Positions 1 to 8,696 of a stretch of 55,080 bases of DNA are shown one piece after another (position 1 is the stretch's first letter; each line of letters opens with the position of its first letter). Source of the DNA: Oxalobacteraceae bacterium (GTDB taxonomy: Bacteria; Pseudomonadota; Gammaproteobacteria; Burkholderiales; Burkholderiaceae_D); assembly GCA_021298975.1 (NCBI GenBank), contig JAJTGC010000017.1:1-55080 (forward strand), given 5' to 3'. Made by a program: the position numbers and the translations under genes. Below the pieces are notes generated by a model. The model ran no database searches. It saw only the letters and a list, made by a program, of their open reading frames with translations, and had not been told where the DNA came from.

Positions 1-264
1 CCCGGCTTGTACGCCACCGCCTAGCAGCGAAACAGTTGGCGTGACGTCCTTGATACAGGTCACACGAAGGGTGCCCTGAGCCAATTTGTCTGCATCTGGA
101 ACATAGTTACCGAAGTCAATATTTGAAGCGACTTCAATTTTGCAGCTATCCTGCACAGTGGCTTGCACAGTCAGATTTGCTTGTGCAGTACCCGCATTCG
201 CCATTCCGGCTGAGACCAGATAGACGAGAGAAGATAAAAGTGCAGCTGTCTTGAGTTTTTTCAT
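1..264 (-). CDS. Spore coat U (SCPU) domain secreted protein, 5' part only
   Basis: The reading frame runs off the left edge, so only the first 88 codons are present. It starts at an ATG preceded by AAAGGA. The first 24 residues form a Sec signal peptide: MKKLK, a hydrophobic core, then a likely cut after ANA. The mature part has the spacing of the spore coat protein U domain: DSCKIEV, then NIDFGNY, then a second cysteine in LRVTCIKD. Proteins of this family are secreted and often belong to chaperone-usher-like surface fibre operons in Proteobacteria. The partner genes would lie beyond the window, so the role is inferred from the domain alone. Confidence 0.75.
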   Translation of the reverse strand, partial: MKKLKTAALLSSLVYLVSAGMANAGTAQANLTVQATVQDSCKIEVASNIDFGNYVPDADKLAQGTLRVTCIKDVTPTVSLLGGGVQAG

Positions 265-881
265 ATTCAGATCCTTTAAACGAACGGTGAAGGGACCTGA
301 ATTTTAGAAATTTGAGCGCCGATTTGTTTCGAATGAGATATGAAATTATGGAATGAAATTATTCATAAGAAATTTTAATTTTTAAATGCATATTTCTCAT
401 TAGATACCTCATGAAATAAAAGAACTTCTTTAATTTGGATATTTTTTATCGATATTTGTTGTAATTTTTAAACAAATAAAAATAATAATATTTGTTGGAA
501 AACAACACATTTTTTGAAGATCGTTTTACGGTTATCGAAATTTCAGTGTCTTTCTGCATCAAAATTTCTCACTATAAATTACACACGAAAAATATTTTTT
601 GAGAATCTCTTTTCTGCGCAAAACAATGTCCCATGAGGGATCGTTGAAGTACACGCGATCAAACACAAACGTCAGGGTGGACAAGGATTGGGAGCTTGGG
701 GGCTTGGGCGCAGAGACGTAATCTGCATGTGTAGGCAGATGTAGCGATATCGGTTCTGATACCGCTATATTTTCATAGGGTGTTGTACCGGCTCGTTTTA
801 GCCAGCCGACCTCAAAGACTTGCCGCCGGCAGTCGCCGGGGCAGTCTCTGACAGAACAGGAGAGGTGGTTTCTGTTCTAGC
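265..881. other. AT-rich intergenic region
   Basis: This 617-base gap separates the SCPU gene from the end of the FadJ-like gene. I see no credible coding frame. Bases 361-600 contain 51 G or C out of 240, about 21 percent, far below the rest of the window. Long A and T runs such as ATTTTTTATCGATA fit a curved, H-NS/MvaT-like silencer-bound promoter region for the SCPU gene, but that is inference. Positions 620-880 return to ordinary composition and hold no recognisable terminator. Confidence 0.5.
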
Positions 882-2963
882 TCAGGCGTTGAATGCTTTG
901 CCTTCGCTCGCCAGTTTTTCCAGCAGCGGCGCTGGTTTCCAGGCTTCCGGATGGCTGCCTTTTGCGTACTTGCGAATCGACATCAGGACGTTGGGCAATC
1001 CCACGGTATCGGCGTAGAACATGGGGCCGCCGCGGAAGAGCGGGAAGCCGTAGCCGGTCAGGTAGACCATATCGATATCTGAGGCTCGCATGGCGATGCC
1101 CTCTTCCAGAATGAGCGCGCCTTCATTTACCAGGGCATACACCAGTCTTTCAACGATCTCTTGCTCACTGATTTTGCGCCGCGTCATTCCCAGTGACGCA
1201 GAGTGAGCAATGATCATTTGGTTGACCTCCTCGGAGGGATGGGCTTTTCGATCTCCCGCTTTGTAGTCATACCAGCCCGCCGAAGTTTTCTGACCAAAAC
1301 GCCCCTTCTCGCACAGCAGATCCGCCACCTTCGAGTAAGTGACTTCAGGCTTTTCTAGGTACCGACGCTTGCGGATATACCAGCCAATATCATTACCAGC
1401 CAAGTCGGACATGCGGAAAGGGCCCATCGCGAAGCCGAATTTTTCAGCGGCTTTGTCGACTTGCTCTGGTAAACAACCCTCTTCGAGCAAAAAGCCCGCT
1501 TGGCGAATATATTGCTCGACCATGCGGTTACCGATGAAACCATCACAAACGCCGGAGACCACACCCGTTTTCCGGATTTTTTTCGCCAGTGCCAGCGTCG
1601 TGGCAAGCACATCCTTGGCGGTCTTTTCTCCACGCACAATCTCGAGCAGCTTCATCACATTGGCAGGACTGAAGAAGTGGGTACCGATCACGTCCTGCGG
1701 ACGCTTGGTAAACGCGGCAATCTGATCCACATCCAGGGTTGAGGTGTTTGAAGCCAGAATCGCTCCGGGCTTCATGACTGCATCGAGTTGCGTGAATACT
1801 TTTTCCTTGACCGCCATGTCTTCAAAGACCGCCTCAACCACGATATCGGACTGGCCGAGATCCGGATAAGACAAGGTACCGGTGATCAATCCCATGCGTT
1901 TGTCGAGTTGCTCCTGAGTGAGCTTGCCCTTTTTCATGGTGTTTTCGTAGTTCTTGCGTATCGTTGCCAGTCCTTTGTCCAAGGCGTCCTGTTTCATCTC
2001 GAGCATTTTTACGGGAATACCGGCATTGGCAAAGTTCATTGCAATGCCAGCACCCATCGTGCCTGCACCAATGACTGCAGCCGACTTGATGTCGCGCAGA
2101 GGGGTGTCAGCGGGAACGTCTGGTATCTTGGAGGCTGCACGTTCGCCAAAAAATGCATGGCGCAGCGCCTTGGATTCGGTTGTCTGCACCAGCTCCAGGA
2201 AAAGATCTCGCTCGTAGCGAATACCCTCATCAAATTTCTTGTTGACCGCCGCAGCGACTGCATCGACGCACTTGAGGGGTGCGGGAAATTTGCCAGCGAC
2301 CGCGCGCACCGTATTGCGCGCAAATTGCAGATAGCCGTCGGCATTCGGATAATTCAGTCGTATATCTCTGACTTTGGGTAGTGGTCGGGTATCAGCCACT
2401 TTTTTGGCGAAAGCCAACGCGCCTTCCATGAGATCGCCAGCGATCATCTGGTCGAACAATTTGGTCGTTGAAAGTTTTTCAGACATTACGGTATTGCCCG
2501 TCACAATCATGTTCAGCGCAGCCTCGACGCCCAGAACGCGCGGCAGCCTTTGCGTCCCACCCGCGCCGGGCAATATGCCCAGCTTCACCTCAGGCAAAGC
2601 AATCTGAGCGCCCGCAGTCGCGACGCGATAATGACAACCCAATGCCAGCTCCAGGCCGCCGCCCATGGCAATGCCGTGAATCGCCGCGATGACGGGCTTT
2701 TCTGCCTGCTCGATCACGTGAATGACGGTGTGCAGCGAAGGTTCCTGCATGGCTTTGGGTGAATTGAATTCCCGGATATCGGCGCCGCCTGAAAATCCCT
2801 TTCCTGCACCTGTGATCACAATGGCCTTGATCGCTGGATTGTCCAGCGCCCGGCCGACACCGTCGACAATACCGGCTCGCGTGGCATGGCCCAAGCCATT
2901 GACTGGGGGATTGTTCAGCGTAATCACGCCAATGTCGCCGTGTTCCTGATACGTCGCGCTCAT
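882..2963 (-). CDS. fadJ: Bifunctional enoyl-CoA hydratase / 3-hydroxyacyl-CoA dehydrogenase
   Basis: This 693-residue cytoplasmic enzyme performs the hydration and NAD-dependent oxidation steps of beta-oxidation. Residues 1-190 are a crotonase domain, with the oxyanion segment GKGFSGGADI and the catalytic glutamates in GGGLELALG and LPEVKLGILPGAGG. From about residue 295 comes a Rossmann NAD site (VIGAGTMGAGIA), then the dehydrogenase catalytic histidine in GTHFFSPANVMKLLEIV, and two C-terminal helical repeats. Length and order match the FadJ/peroxisomal-type fusion. The ATG is preceded by AGGAGA. No thiolase or acyl-CoA dehydrogenase is adjacent. The nearby acyl-CoA ligase and liv-type transporter suggest degradation of an imported carboxylic acid. 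The symbol is by similarity; the substrate is unknown. Confidence 0.9.
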   Translation of the reverse strand: MSATYQEHGDIGVITLNNPPVNGLGHATRAGIVDGVGRALDNPAIKAIVITGAGKGFSGGADIREFNSPKAMQEPSLHTVIHVIEQAEKPVIAAIHGIAMGGGLELALGCHYRVATAGAQIALPEVKLGILPGAGGTQRLPRVLGVEAALNMIVTGNTVMSEKLSTTKLFDQMIAGDLMEGALAFAKKVADTRPLPKVRDIRLNYPNADGYLQFARNTVRAVAGKFPAPLKCVDAVAAAVNKKFDEGIRYERDLFLELVQTTESKALRHAFFGERAASKIPDVPADTPLRDIKSAAVIGAGTMGAGIAMNFANAGIPVKMLEMKQDALDKGLATIRKNYENTMKKGKLTQEQLDKRMGLITGTLSYPDLGQSDIVVEAVFEDMAVKEKVFTQLDAVMKPGAILASNTSTLDVDQIAAFTKRPQDVIGTHFFSPANVMKLLEIVRGEKTAKDVLATTLALAKKIRKTGVVSGVCDGFIGNRMVEQYIRQAGFLLEEGCLPEQVDKAAEKFGFAMGPFRMSDLAGNDIGWYIRKRRYLEKPEVTYSKVADLLCEKGRFGQKTSAGWYDYKAGDRKAHPSEEVNQMIIAHSASLGMTRRKISEQEIVERLVYALVNEGALILEEGIAMRASDIDMVYLTGYGFPLFRGGPMFYADTVGLPNVLMSIRKYAKGSHPEAWKPAPLLEKLASEGKAFNA

Positions 2964-3266
2964 CTCGGGGTTCTCCTGTGTTTTTGATTGGTCGCAGTAT
3001 ACCTTGCTAACCCGCGAATATAACCCAGAAAAGCACGACCGTATTATTCAGATAGCCCCGGCAGCGCCAAGGATGCCCTCATTAAATAAAAACTTGAGCG
3101 CTTGTGGCTGGCCAAATGCCATCAAGGCCCTGATTGATCGGGTCTCTGCGTCGGACGGTTGTGCTGGCTCGCCAGAAAACGCGACTTTGTTCTGCGTCTC
3201 GGAACTATTCGCTACCAACACACCGTTGCCGTCGCTGAGGCTGCTTGCAGGGCTTGGCGAATTCGT
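2964..3266. other. Intergenic region upstream of the FadJ-like gene
   Basis: This gap of about 300 bases lies between two minus-strand genes. Open frames exist on both strands (an 89-codon frame on plus; a frame of about 65 codons on minus following the upstream stop), but neither has a recognisable family, start site or ribosome binding site. I treat it as non-coding. It presumably carries the promoter of the FadJ-like gene; a TATACT-like hexamer lies about 35 bases before its start but has no good -35 partner. Confidence 0.4.
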
Positions 3267-4490
3267 TTACTGATTCGCCTTCTGCTTGATCTTAAGAAGC
3301 GCACCACGTTGCTGATCCTCGTGATACGCATAACCAACCCGCCCCCCGCTAACCCGACCAATCACCATCATATTGGCCGTGATCGCATCATGGTCAGCAG
3401 GGCTGAAGGGTTTTTCGTAGCTGGTGACAACCCCTTGATATCTGAATTCGAGCGACTCCAGTGCTTGTCGCAATGTGTCGCCACCGAGTGATTTTGCCTG
3501 GCGCATCGCCAGTGCCAACAAGTGCATGCCGTCATAGCCTTGAGCAGCGCTCATCGGGGAAGGAATCAGATCTGTTTTGAAGCTGCGGCGGTAAGCCAGT
3601 AAAAAACTGTTTTTGGCCGTGGAACCGGCATCCTGTATGAAGGTTTGCGGCATCAGTGCGCCCTCGCCGGAAGGGCCCGCCGCATCAATAAAGTTACGCA
3701 TGGACAGGGTCCAGCTGCCCAGCAGTGGTACACGCCAATTCATCGCCTGCATGCCGCGTGCGATTTGCGCCAGCTCCGGTCCAATACCCCAGCCCACGAC
3801 CGCAGTCGCTCCTGCGGAACGAGCACGATGCAAAAGACCGCTCATATCGGTCTCGCCAATCTTGAATCGCAGCTGTGCAACCACATCAAGTCCTGACATT
3901 CGCGCCTGCTCCGAAAAAGCCTGCAGACCGCTTTCGCCATAAGGCGTGATGTCGGTCATCAAAGCCACACGCATGAGCCCGCGGCGCTTGAGGTCAGCCG
4001 CGATGATGCGCGCCTCAAGATCCAGCGTGGGCGACACGCGAAAAATGAAATTTCCACTCGAAGCCGGTGGCGCAAATTTTCGGGTAAGCGCCGGCCCAGT
4101 GGACACCGCAACAATCAGAGGAATTTTCGATTTCTGATAATGATCGATGGAGGCGAGACCGACGCCCGTGTTGACAATGCCGATGGTCGCGGTGACTTTC
4201 ATCTGCGTCAATTCATCCGCGATGCGCGCACCCAGTTCATTATTTGCCTGATCATCGCGCTCAATCACTTCGATCGGTCGACCGTGGATACCGCCAATAC
4301 TATTGATTTCATCGACGGCCAGTCGTACGCCATTACGCATGCTTTCGCCCATGGGCGCTGACCCGCCCGAAAAGGGTCCAGACAAGCCTATTCTGATCGG
4401 CTCCTCGGTGGCCGACAGAGCGTCCACACTCAATAACATTGCAATAAAAAAAATTACGCGACCCGAGGGGCAAAAACAAGCTGTAGTCAC
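3267..4490 (-). CDS. Branched-chain amino acid type ABC transporter substrate-binding protein (second copy)
   Basis: This is a periplasmic binding protein of the LivJ/LivK (Peripla_BP_6) family. I chose the GTG at 4490 because GGGAG lies upstream at suitable spacing. The frame is open further, to 4544, but that extension would disrupt the signal peptide. The product is 407 residues, with a hydrophobic signal (VIFFIAMLLSVDALSA) followed by the mature start IRIGLSGPFSGGSAPMGES, typical of the family. It follows the main liv cluster, but a terminator near 4616-4634 separates the two, so it is probably transcribed on its own. It differs clearly from the neighbouring binding protein and may give the same membrane complex a second ligand. 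The ligand cannot be read from sequence. Confidence 0.85.
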   Translation of the reverse strand: MTTACFCPSGRVIFFIAMLLSVDALSATEEPIRIGLSGPFSGGSAPMGESMRNGVRLAVDEINSIGGIHGRPIEVIERDDQANNELGARIADELTQMKVTATIGIVNTGVGLASIDHYQKSKIPLIVAVSTGPALTRKFAPPASSGNFIFRVSPTLDLEARIIAADLKRRGLMRVALMTDITPYGESGLQAFSEQARMSGLDVVAQLRFKIGETDMSGLLHRARSAGATAVVGWGIGPELAQIARGMQAMNWRVPLLGSWTLSMRNFIDAAGPSGEGALMPQTFIQDAGSTAKNSFLLAYRRSFKTDLIPSPMSAAQGYDGMHLLALAMRQAKSLGGDTLRQALESLEFRYQGVVTSYEKPFSPADHDAITANMMVIGRVSGGRVGYAYHEDQQRGALLKIKQKANQ

Positions 4491-4607
4491 TGTGTATCTC
4501 CCGTCATTATTTTGGCAGGAAGATTTTAGGCAGGTCTCAGCCACTGTCTATCAACATGTCTCAAGTGTGGCGAATAAATCACCTATTCATAAAAATGCCT
4601 TACAGAA

Positions 4608-4634
4608 AACAAAAAAGCCTGCGTGATGCAGGCT
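4608..4634 (-). terminator. Rho-independent terminator after the liv cluster
   Basis: On the minus strand the sequence reads AGCCTGC, a five-base loop, GCAGGCT and then a T run. It lies just past the stop of the binding-protein gene ending at 4657. It therefore marks the likely end of the livHMGF-binding-protein transcript. Confidence 0.85.
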
Positions 4635-4656
4635 TCTTTGAATGGCATGCGACGCG

Positions 4657-5898
4657 TCAGGAAGGACGCTTCATGTTGCAAGAGGTTGGCTGCGAGGCAA
4701 CGTAAGATTCAACTTTTTGATCCGTCCTCCAGCCAAAACCCGTATTTTCCTGATCAAACTTCACATCCTTGCCATTGGCCTTCACCCACGTGGTGATGTA
4801 AAGCGGCTGCTGCAGCTGGTGGTCGGTCTTTCGCATTTCAACCTCGCCATTCAGTGTTTTGAATTTTTGACCTTCCATCGCAAACGCAACCTTTACCGGA
4901 TCAGTTGACTTGGCGGCCGAGACACCTTTACCCAAAAGCTGAATGGCCGAGTACACCGTGACCGCATAGAAATCATCATTGAATTTTTTCTTGAAGGATT
5001 CCACAAGGTCCTTGCCAGCATAGGTTTCATTGTTGACGTTCCAGGTGCCGACATAGCGCACGTGATTGGCCCCAGCGGCGCCCATGACCGTTGGGACACC
5101 GGTCGTGTAGCCATAGTAAGTATAGAAATTTGCTTTCAGATCGGCTTCGCGGGCAGATTTCACCAGCAGCGCCAGATCCGAGCCCCAGTTACCCGTAATA
5201 ACCACATCGGCACCACTGGCGCTGATCTTTGCCACATACGGCGAAAAGTCCTTCACGCTGCCAATAGGGTGCAAATCGTCGCCAACGATTTCGATATCAG
5301 GACGCTTGCGCTTCAAGTATTCCTTCGCCGCACGGGTCACCTGATGTCCATGTGCGTAGTTCTGGCCGATGATATAAACCTTCTTGATGCTCTTATCCTT
5401 GGCCAGGTAAGTCGTCAACGCCTCCATTTTCATGTCCGAGTTGGCATCCAGCCGGAAATGCCAGAAGCTGCATTTGCTGTTGGTCAGGTCCGGATCCACG
5501 GCGGCGTAATTCAGGAAAACCACTTCCTTGCCGGGATTGCGTTCATTGTGTTTGTTGATCGCATCGATCAGCGCGCCCGCGGCGCCCGATCCGTTACCCT
5601 GCACGATATAACGATAGCCCTGATCAATCGCAGTCTTGAGCACGGTGAGCGACTCTTGAGGACTCGCCTTGTTATCGAACCCCGTCACCTCAAAGGTATG
5701 ACCAGTCGCCCATTTTTCGCGATTCGCAATCTCGACCACGGCTTGATAGCTGCGCAGCAGATTTTGTCCTACGGGTGCGAAAGGTCCGGACAGTGGATCA
5801 ATAAAAGCGACTTTGATCGTCTCAGCCAGGGCGGCGGGCGATGCCATCGCGGCTGTCAGTGCCATGCCTGCGATCAATGAGCGGGTCGGATAGATCAT
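4657..5898 (-). CDS. Branched-chain amino acid type ABC transporter substrate-binding protein
   Basis: This 413-residue periplasmic solute receptor delivers ligand to the LivHM permease. The N-terminus is a Sec signal (charged MIYPTR, hydrophobic core, cut after ALA). The mature protein starts with the Peripla_BP_6 pattern IKVAFIDPLSGPFAPVG. The C-terminal PTSCNMKRP tail is a feature I recall from a betaproteobacterial subgroup. It begins 40 bases after the end of livF on the same strand and is followed by a strong terminator, so it is the last gene of the transporter operon. The ligand may be a branched-chain amino acid, an amide or an aromatic or aliphatic carboxylate. The adjacent acyl-CoA ligase favours a carboxylate, but this is inference. 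Confidence 0.88.
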   Translation of the reverse strand: MIYPTRSLIAGMALTAAMASPAALAETIKVAFIDPLSGPFAPVGQNLLRSYQAVVEIANREKWATGHTFEVTGFDNKASPQESLTVLKTAIDQGYRYIVQGNGSGAAGALIDAINKHNERNPGKEVVFLNYAAVDPDLTNSKCSFWHFRLDANSDMKMEALTTYLAKDKSIKKVYIIGQNYAHGHQVTRAAKEYLKRKRPDIEIVGDDLHPIGSVKDFSPYVAKISASGADVVITGNWGSDLALLVKSAREADLKANFYTYYGYTTGVPTVMGAAGANHVRYVGTWNVNNETYAGKDLVESFKKKFNDDFYAVTVYSAIQLLGKGVSAAKSTDPVKVAFAMEGQKFKTLNGEVEMRKTDHQLQQPLYITTWVKANGKDVKFDQENTGFGWRTDQKVESYVASQPTSCNMKRPS

Positions 5899-5938
5899 GT
5901 TTTCTTCCTTGAGAGAGGTTGCCTGTTATTTTTTCTCG

Positions 5939-6640
5939 CTACACTTCCAGCCATTCCTTGCGAATGTCGGGATTACTGCGCAAATCATTTGGTGAACCTT
6001 CAAACACAATGCTGCCACGCCCCATCACATAGACGCGCTGTGAGATGTCCAGCGCAATGGCGAGTTTTTGCTCAACCAGCAACACCGAAATGCCGCGCGC
6101 CTTGAGTGCCTTCAGATATTCCGCCACCAGCTCGACAATCTTGGGCGCCAATCCCTCGGTAGGCTCGTCGATCATGATCAAATCAGGATCGCCCATCAGT
6201 GTACGGCAGAGTGTCAGCATTTGCTGTTCTCCTCCGGACAAGACACCGGCAGGTGTGTGTTGGCGCTCTTTGAGTCGCGGGAACATCTCATACATATCAT
6301 CCATGTGCCAGCGTGAGCTTTTGCCCTTTTTTACGCCCAGCAGCAAATTATGTTCAACACTCAATGTGGGAAATATATCCCGGTTTTCTGGTACGTAACC
6401 CAATCCGCAATGAGCAACCTTGAAGGCTGGCAGTCCCAAAATCGGTTCGCCTTTGAATTCGACTGAACCCGTAGCGTCCACCAAGCCCATCACCGCCTTT
6501 ACCGTCGTCGACCGTCCGACACCATTACGGCCGAGCAGGCTGACGATTTCGCCTTTTTCCACGGACAGATTCACGCCATGCAAAACATGACTCTTGCCAT
6601 AAAAAGCGTGCAAATCGCGAATGGCCAATAATGCACTCAT
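5939..6640 (-). CDS. livF: LivF-type ABC transporter ATP-binding protein
   Basis: This 233-residue ATPase is one of the two nucleotide-binding subunits of a branched-chain amino acid type importer, on the cytoplasmic face. The signature motif LSGGEQQMLTL, Walker B (PDLIMIDEPTEGL) and the H-loop region are present. The Walker A loop reads GRNGVGRST, with arginine where lysine is standard; I believe this variant recurs in betaproteobacterial LivF paralogues, but it is notable. The start ATG overlaps the livG stop by four bases (ATGA), indicating translational coupling. The short length and the SVEHNLLLG region fit LivF rather than LivG. Confidence 0.9.
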   Translation of the reverse strand: MSALLAIRDLHAFYGKSHVLHGVNLSVEKGEIVSLLGRNGVGRSTTVKAVMGLVDATGSVEFKGEPILGLPAFKVAHCGLGYVPENRDIFPTLSVEHNLLLGVKKGKSSRWHMDDMYEMFPRLKERQHTPAGVLSGGEQQMLTLCRTLMGDPDLIMIDEPTEGLAPKIVELVAEYLKALKARGISVLLVEQKLAIALDISQRVYVMGRGSIVFEGSPNDLRSNPDIRKEWLEV

Positions 6641-7404
6641 GGTGTCACCTCGTCGGGCGCATGGCTACCCAGATAGGCTTCCTTGACCTGAGCATTTTCG
6701 CGGATCGCCATCGGTGTATCGCAAGCCAGTACTTCGCCGTAGACCAGAACAGCGATACGATCTGCCAGCCCGAACACCACGCTCATATCGTGCTCGACCA
6801 TGAGCAGGGTTTTACCTTCTGTCACGCGCGAAATAAGATCGACGGCGGCATCCGACTCTGAACGGCTCATGCCTGCGGTAGGTTCGTCCAGCAGAATGAC
6901 GTCCGCACCTCCCGCGATCGTGATACCGATTTCAAGCGCACGCTGCTCGGCGTAGGTCAACAAACCCGCCGATGTGTTCCGTCGCCAGCCCAGCCCGATG
7001 GACTCCATGACCTGCTCTGCAGCCTCGCGAGCATCTTTCAGTGCACTCAGTTTATGCCAGAAAGAGTAGCGGTAGCCCAGAGACCACAGAACCGCGCAGC
7101 GCAGATTTTCGAAGACGGACAAACGGTGAAAAATATTCGTGATCTGAAAACTGCGTGAGAGCCCCAGGCGATTGATCCGATACGGGGGCAAACCAGCGAT
7201 GGATTGTCCATTCAGCAAAATCTCACCGCTGGTTGGCGCAAAGCGACCTGAGATCAGGTTGAATAATGTCGACTTGCCGGCGCCATTGGGTCCTATGATG
7301 GCAAGTCGTTCACCTTTTTGGACACGCAGATCCACGCCGCGAATAATTTCGGTATTGCCAAAACGCTTGCGTACCTGCGTCAGTTCGAGCGCGTAAGGAT
7401 TCAC
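6637..7404 (-). CDS. livG: LivG-type ABC transporter ATP-binding protein
   Basis: This is the second nucleotide-binding subunit of the importer, 255 residues. I place the start at the GTG at 7404, which overlaps the livM stop as GTGA and gives the usual LivG length. The open frame extends upstream to 7530, but that part lies inside livM and is not LivG-like. Walker A is GPNGAGKST with the normal lysine, Walker B is ADVILLDEPTAGM, and the C-terminus carries the LivG extension (YGEVLACDTPMAIRENAQV). A standard LGGxQ-type signature is not obvious: LTYAEQRALEIG occupies its position, as in many LivG proteins. Confidence 0.92.
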   Translation of the reverse strand: MNPYALELTQVRKRFGNTEIIRGVDLRVQKGERLAIIGPNGAGKSTLFNLISGRFAPTSGEILLNGQSIAGLPPYRINRLGLSRSFQITNIFHRLSVFENLRCAVLWSLGYRYSFWHKLSALKDAREAAEQVMESIGLGWRRNTSAGLLTYAEQRALEIGITIAGGADVILLDEPTAGMSRSESDAAVDLISRVTEGKTLLMVEHDMSVVFGLADRIAVLVYGEVLACDTPMAIRENAQVKEAYLGSHAPDEVTP

Positions 7405-8696
7405 CGGCCACCTCGCGCATCTGATTTGTCGATGTCGGCATTGACGTTGTCCCAGATCGTCATGAACCCCGACCTGAAGAAAAGAAAACCGGAAACGCCC
7501 ACCAGCGCGAGCGCCGCACCCGCGAACCAAGCCGATGGCGCTGCGGTGTCAACAATGCGACCAAACAGATTCATCTCCATGCCCATCGCCGACTCCAAAG
7601 TGCGGTGGTACAGCAATTCAATCAGAATGATCAAACCAAACAAACCAACGGCAGAGGCAACCAGCAAGCCAAGGCCCATCGGAAGAATGCGCCGGAAATA
7701 GCCATGCGCAGCCACTCGAATATTCATCATGATCAGACTGGCCAGACCACCCGGCGCGTACATTACAATCAGAATGAAAAACAATCCCAGATAGAGCTGC
7801 CAGGCCTTGGTAAATTCAGACAGCATCACCGTCAGAAACACGCCCACGATGGCGCCCAACATCGGTCCGAAGAAAAAGCCGATACCGCCAATGAAGGTAA
7901 ACAAAAGAACTGCACCCGAACGTACGGCACTGACATTTTCTGCGCTGACGATCTCGAAATTAATGGCCGTAAGTGCGCCGGAAATTCCCGCAAAAAATCC
8001 GGACAAAATGAGCATGAAGTACCGTACACGTTGTGTGTCGTAGCCAATAAACTCGGCACGCTCCGGATTGTCGCGTACGGCATTGGCGATACGCCCGAGG
8101 GGTGTTTGTGAAATGGCGAACATCGCCGCGGTACAAATGAACAGCCAAAAAGCGATCAGGTAATACACCTGTATCTGGGGGCCATAACTGATGCCAAACA
8201 GGGGTTTTCCGAAAACGCGATCACCTGCAATACCACCTTCCCCACCAAAAAATCCGGGGAACATCAGCGAACAGGCAAAGACAAGTTCAACAATACCGAG
8301 CGAAATCATCGAGAAGGTCGTACCCGACCGTTTGGTCGTCACATACCCAAAAAGTATTCCAAACAACAAACCCGCCAGTCCGCCAATCAATGGCACCAAA
8401 GTCAGCGGTAGGGGTATCGTCCCGCTGCCGGCAAGGTTGATCGCGTGAATGGCAAAAAATGCGCCCATGCCGGAGTAGACCGCGTGTCCAAACGACAGCA
8501 TCCCGCTTTGCCCCAACAACATGTTGTAGGACAAGGCGAAAATCATAGTGGTCCCCATGAGTGAGAGCAAGGAAATCACGGAACCTGAGCTCATCAGGCG
8601 CGGTGCAATCATTAACAAGAGGGCAAAGCCGCCCCAGACGAGCCAGCGTCCTGGATTCCAAGGCGCGTAATGAAAAGGGCGAGCGCTCATGCTCAT
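7401..8696 (-). CDS. livM: LivM-type ABC transporter permease with C-terminal extension
   Basis: This 431-residue inner-membrane permease has about ten hydrophobic segments, including the BPD_transp_2 core with ALSYNMLLGQSGMLSFGHA near the N-terminus and the EAA-like region RVRYFMLILSGFFAGISGAL. After the usual end of the permease near residue 330 there is an extra stretch of about 95 residues. It carries two more probable membrane segments (LGLLVASAVGLFGLIILI and AGAALALVGVSGFLFF) and a charged tail. The start overlaps the livH stop by four bases and the stop overlaps the livG start, so it is embedded in the operon. Confidence 0.9.
   Translation of the reverse strand: MSMSARPFHYAPWNPGRWLVWGGFALLLMIAPRLMSSGSVISLLSLMGTTMIFALSYNMLLGQSGMLSFGHAVYSGMGAFFAIHAINLAGSGTIPLPLTLVPLIGGLAGLLFGILFGYVTTKRSGTTFSMISLGIVELVFACSLMFPGFFGGEGGIAGDRVFGKPLFGISYGPQIQVYYLIAFWLFICTAAMFAISQTPLGRIANAVRDNPERAEFIGYDTQRVRYFMLILSGFFAGISGALTAINFEIVSAENVSAVRSGAVLLFTFIGGIGFFFGPMLGAIVGVFLTVMLSEFTKAWQLYLGLFFILIVMYAPGGLASLIMMNIRVAAHGYFRRILPMGLGLLVASAVGLFGLIILIELLYHRTLESAMGMEMNLFGRIVDTAAPSAWFAGAALALVGVSGFLFFRSGFMTIWDNVNADIDKSDARGGR

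Noticed and set aside
3004-3273. 89-codon open frame in the gap before the FadJ-like gene
   Set aside because: No ribosome binding site and no family resemblance. The opposite strand is also open, so the frame is probably chance.
5062-5880. 272-codon plus-strand open frame opposite the binding-protein gene
   Set aside because: It is antisense to a well-supported gene with signal peptide and family motifs. It has no ribosome binding site or recognisable domain.
7405-7530. Upstream extension of LivG (42 codons)
   Set aside because: It lies within livM and is not LivG-like. The GTG overlapping the livM stop gives the usual protein length.
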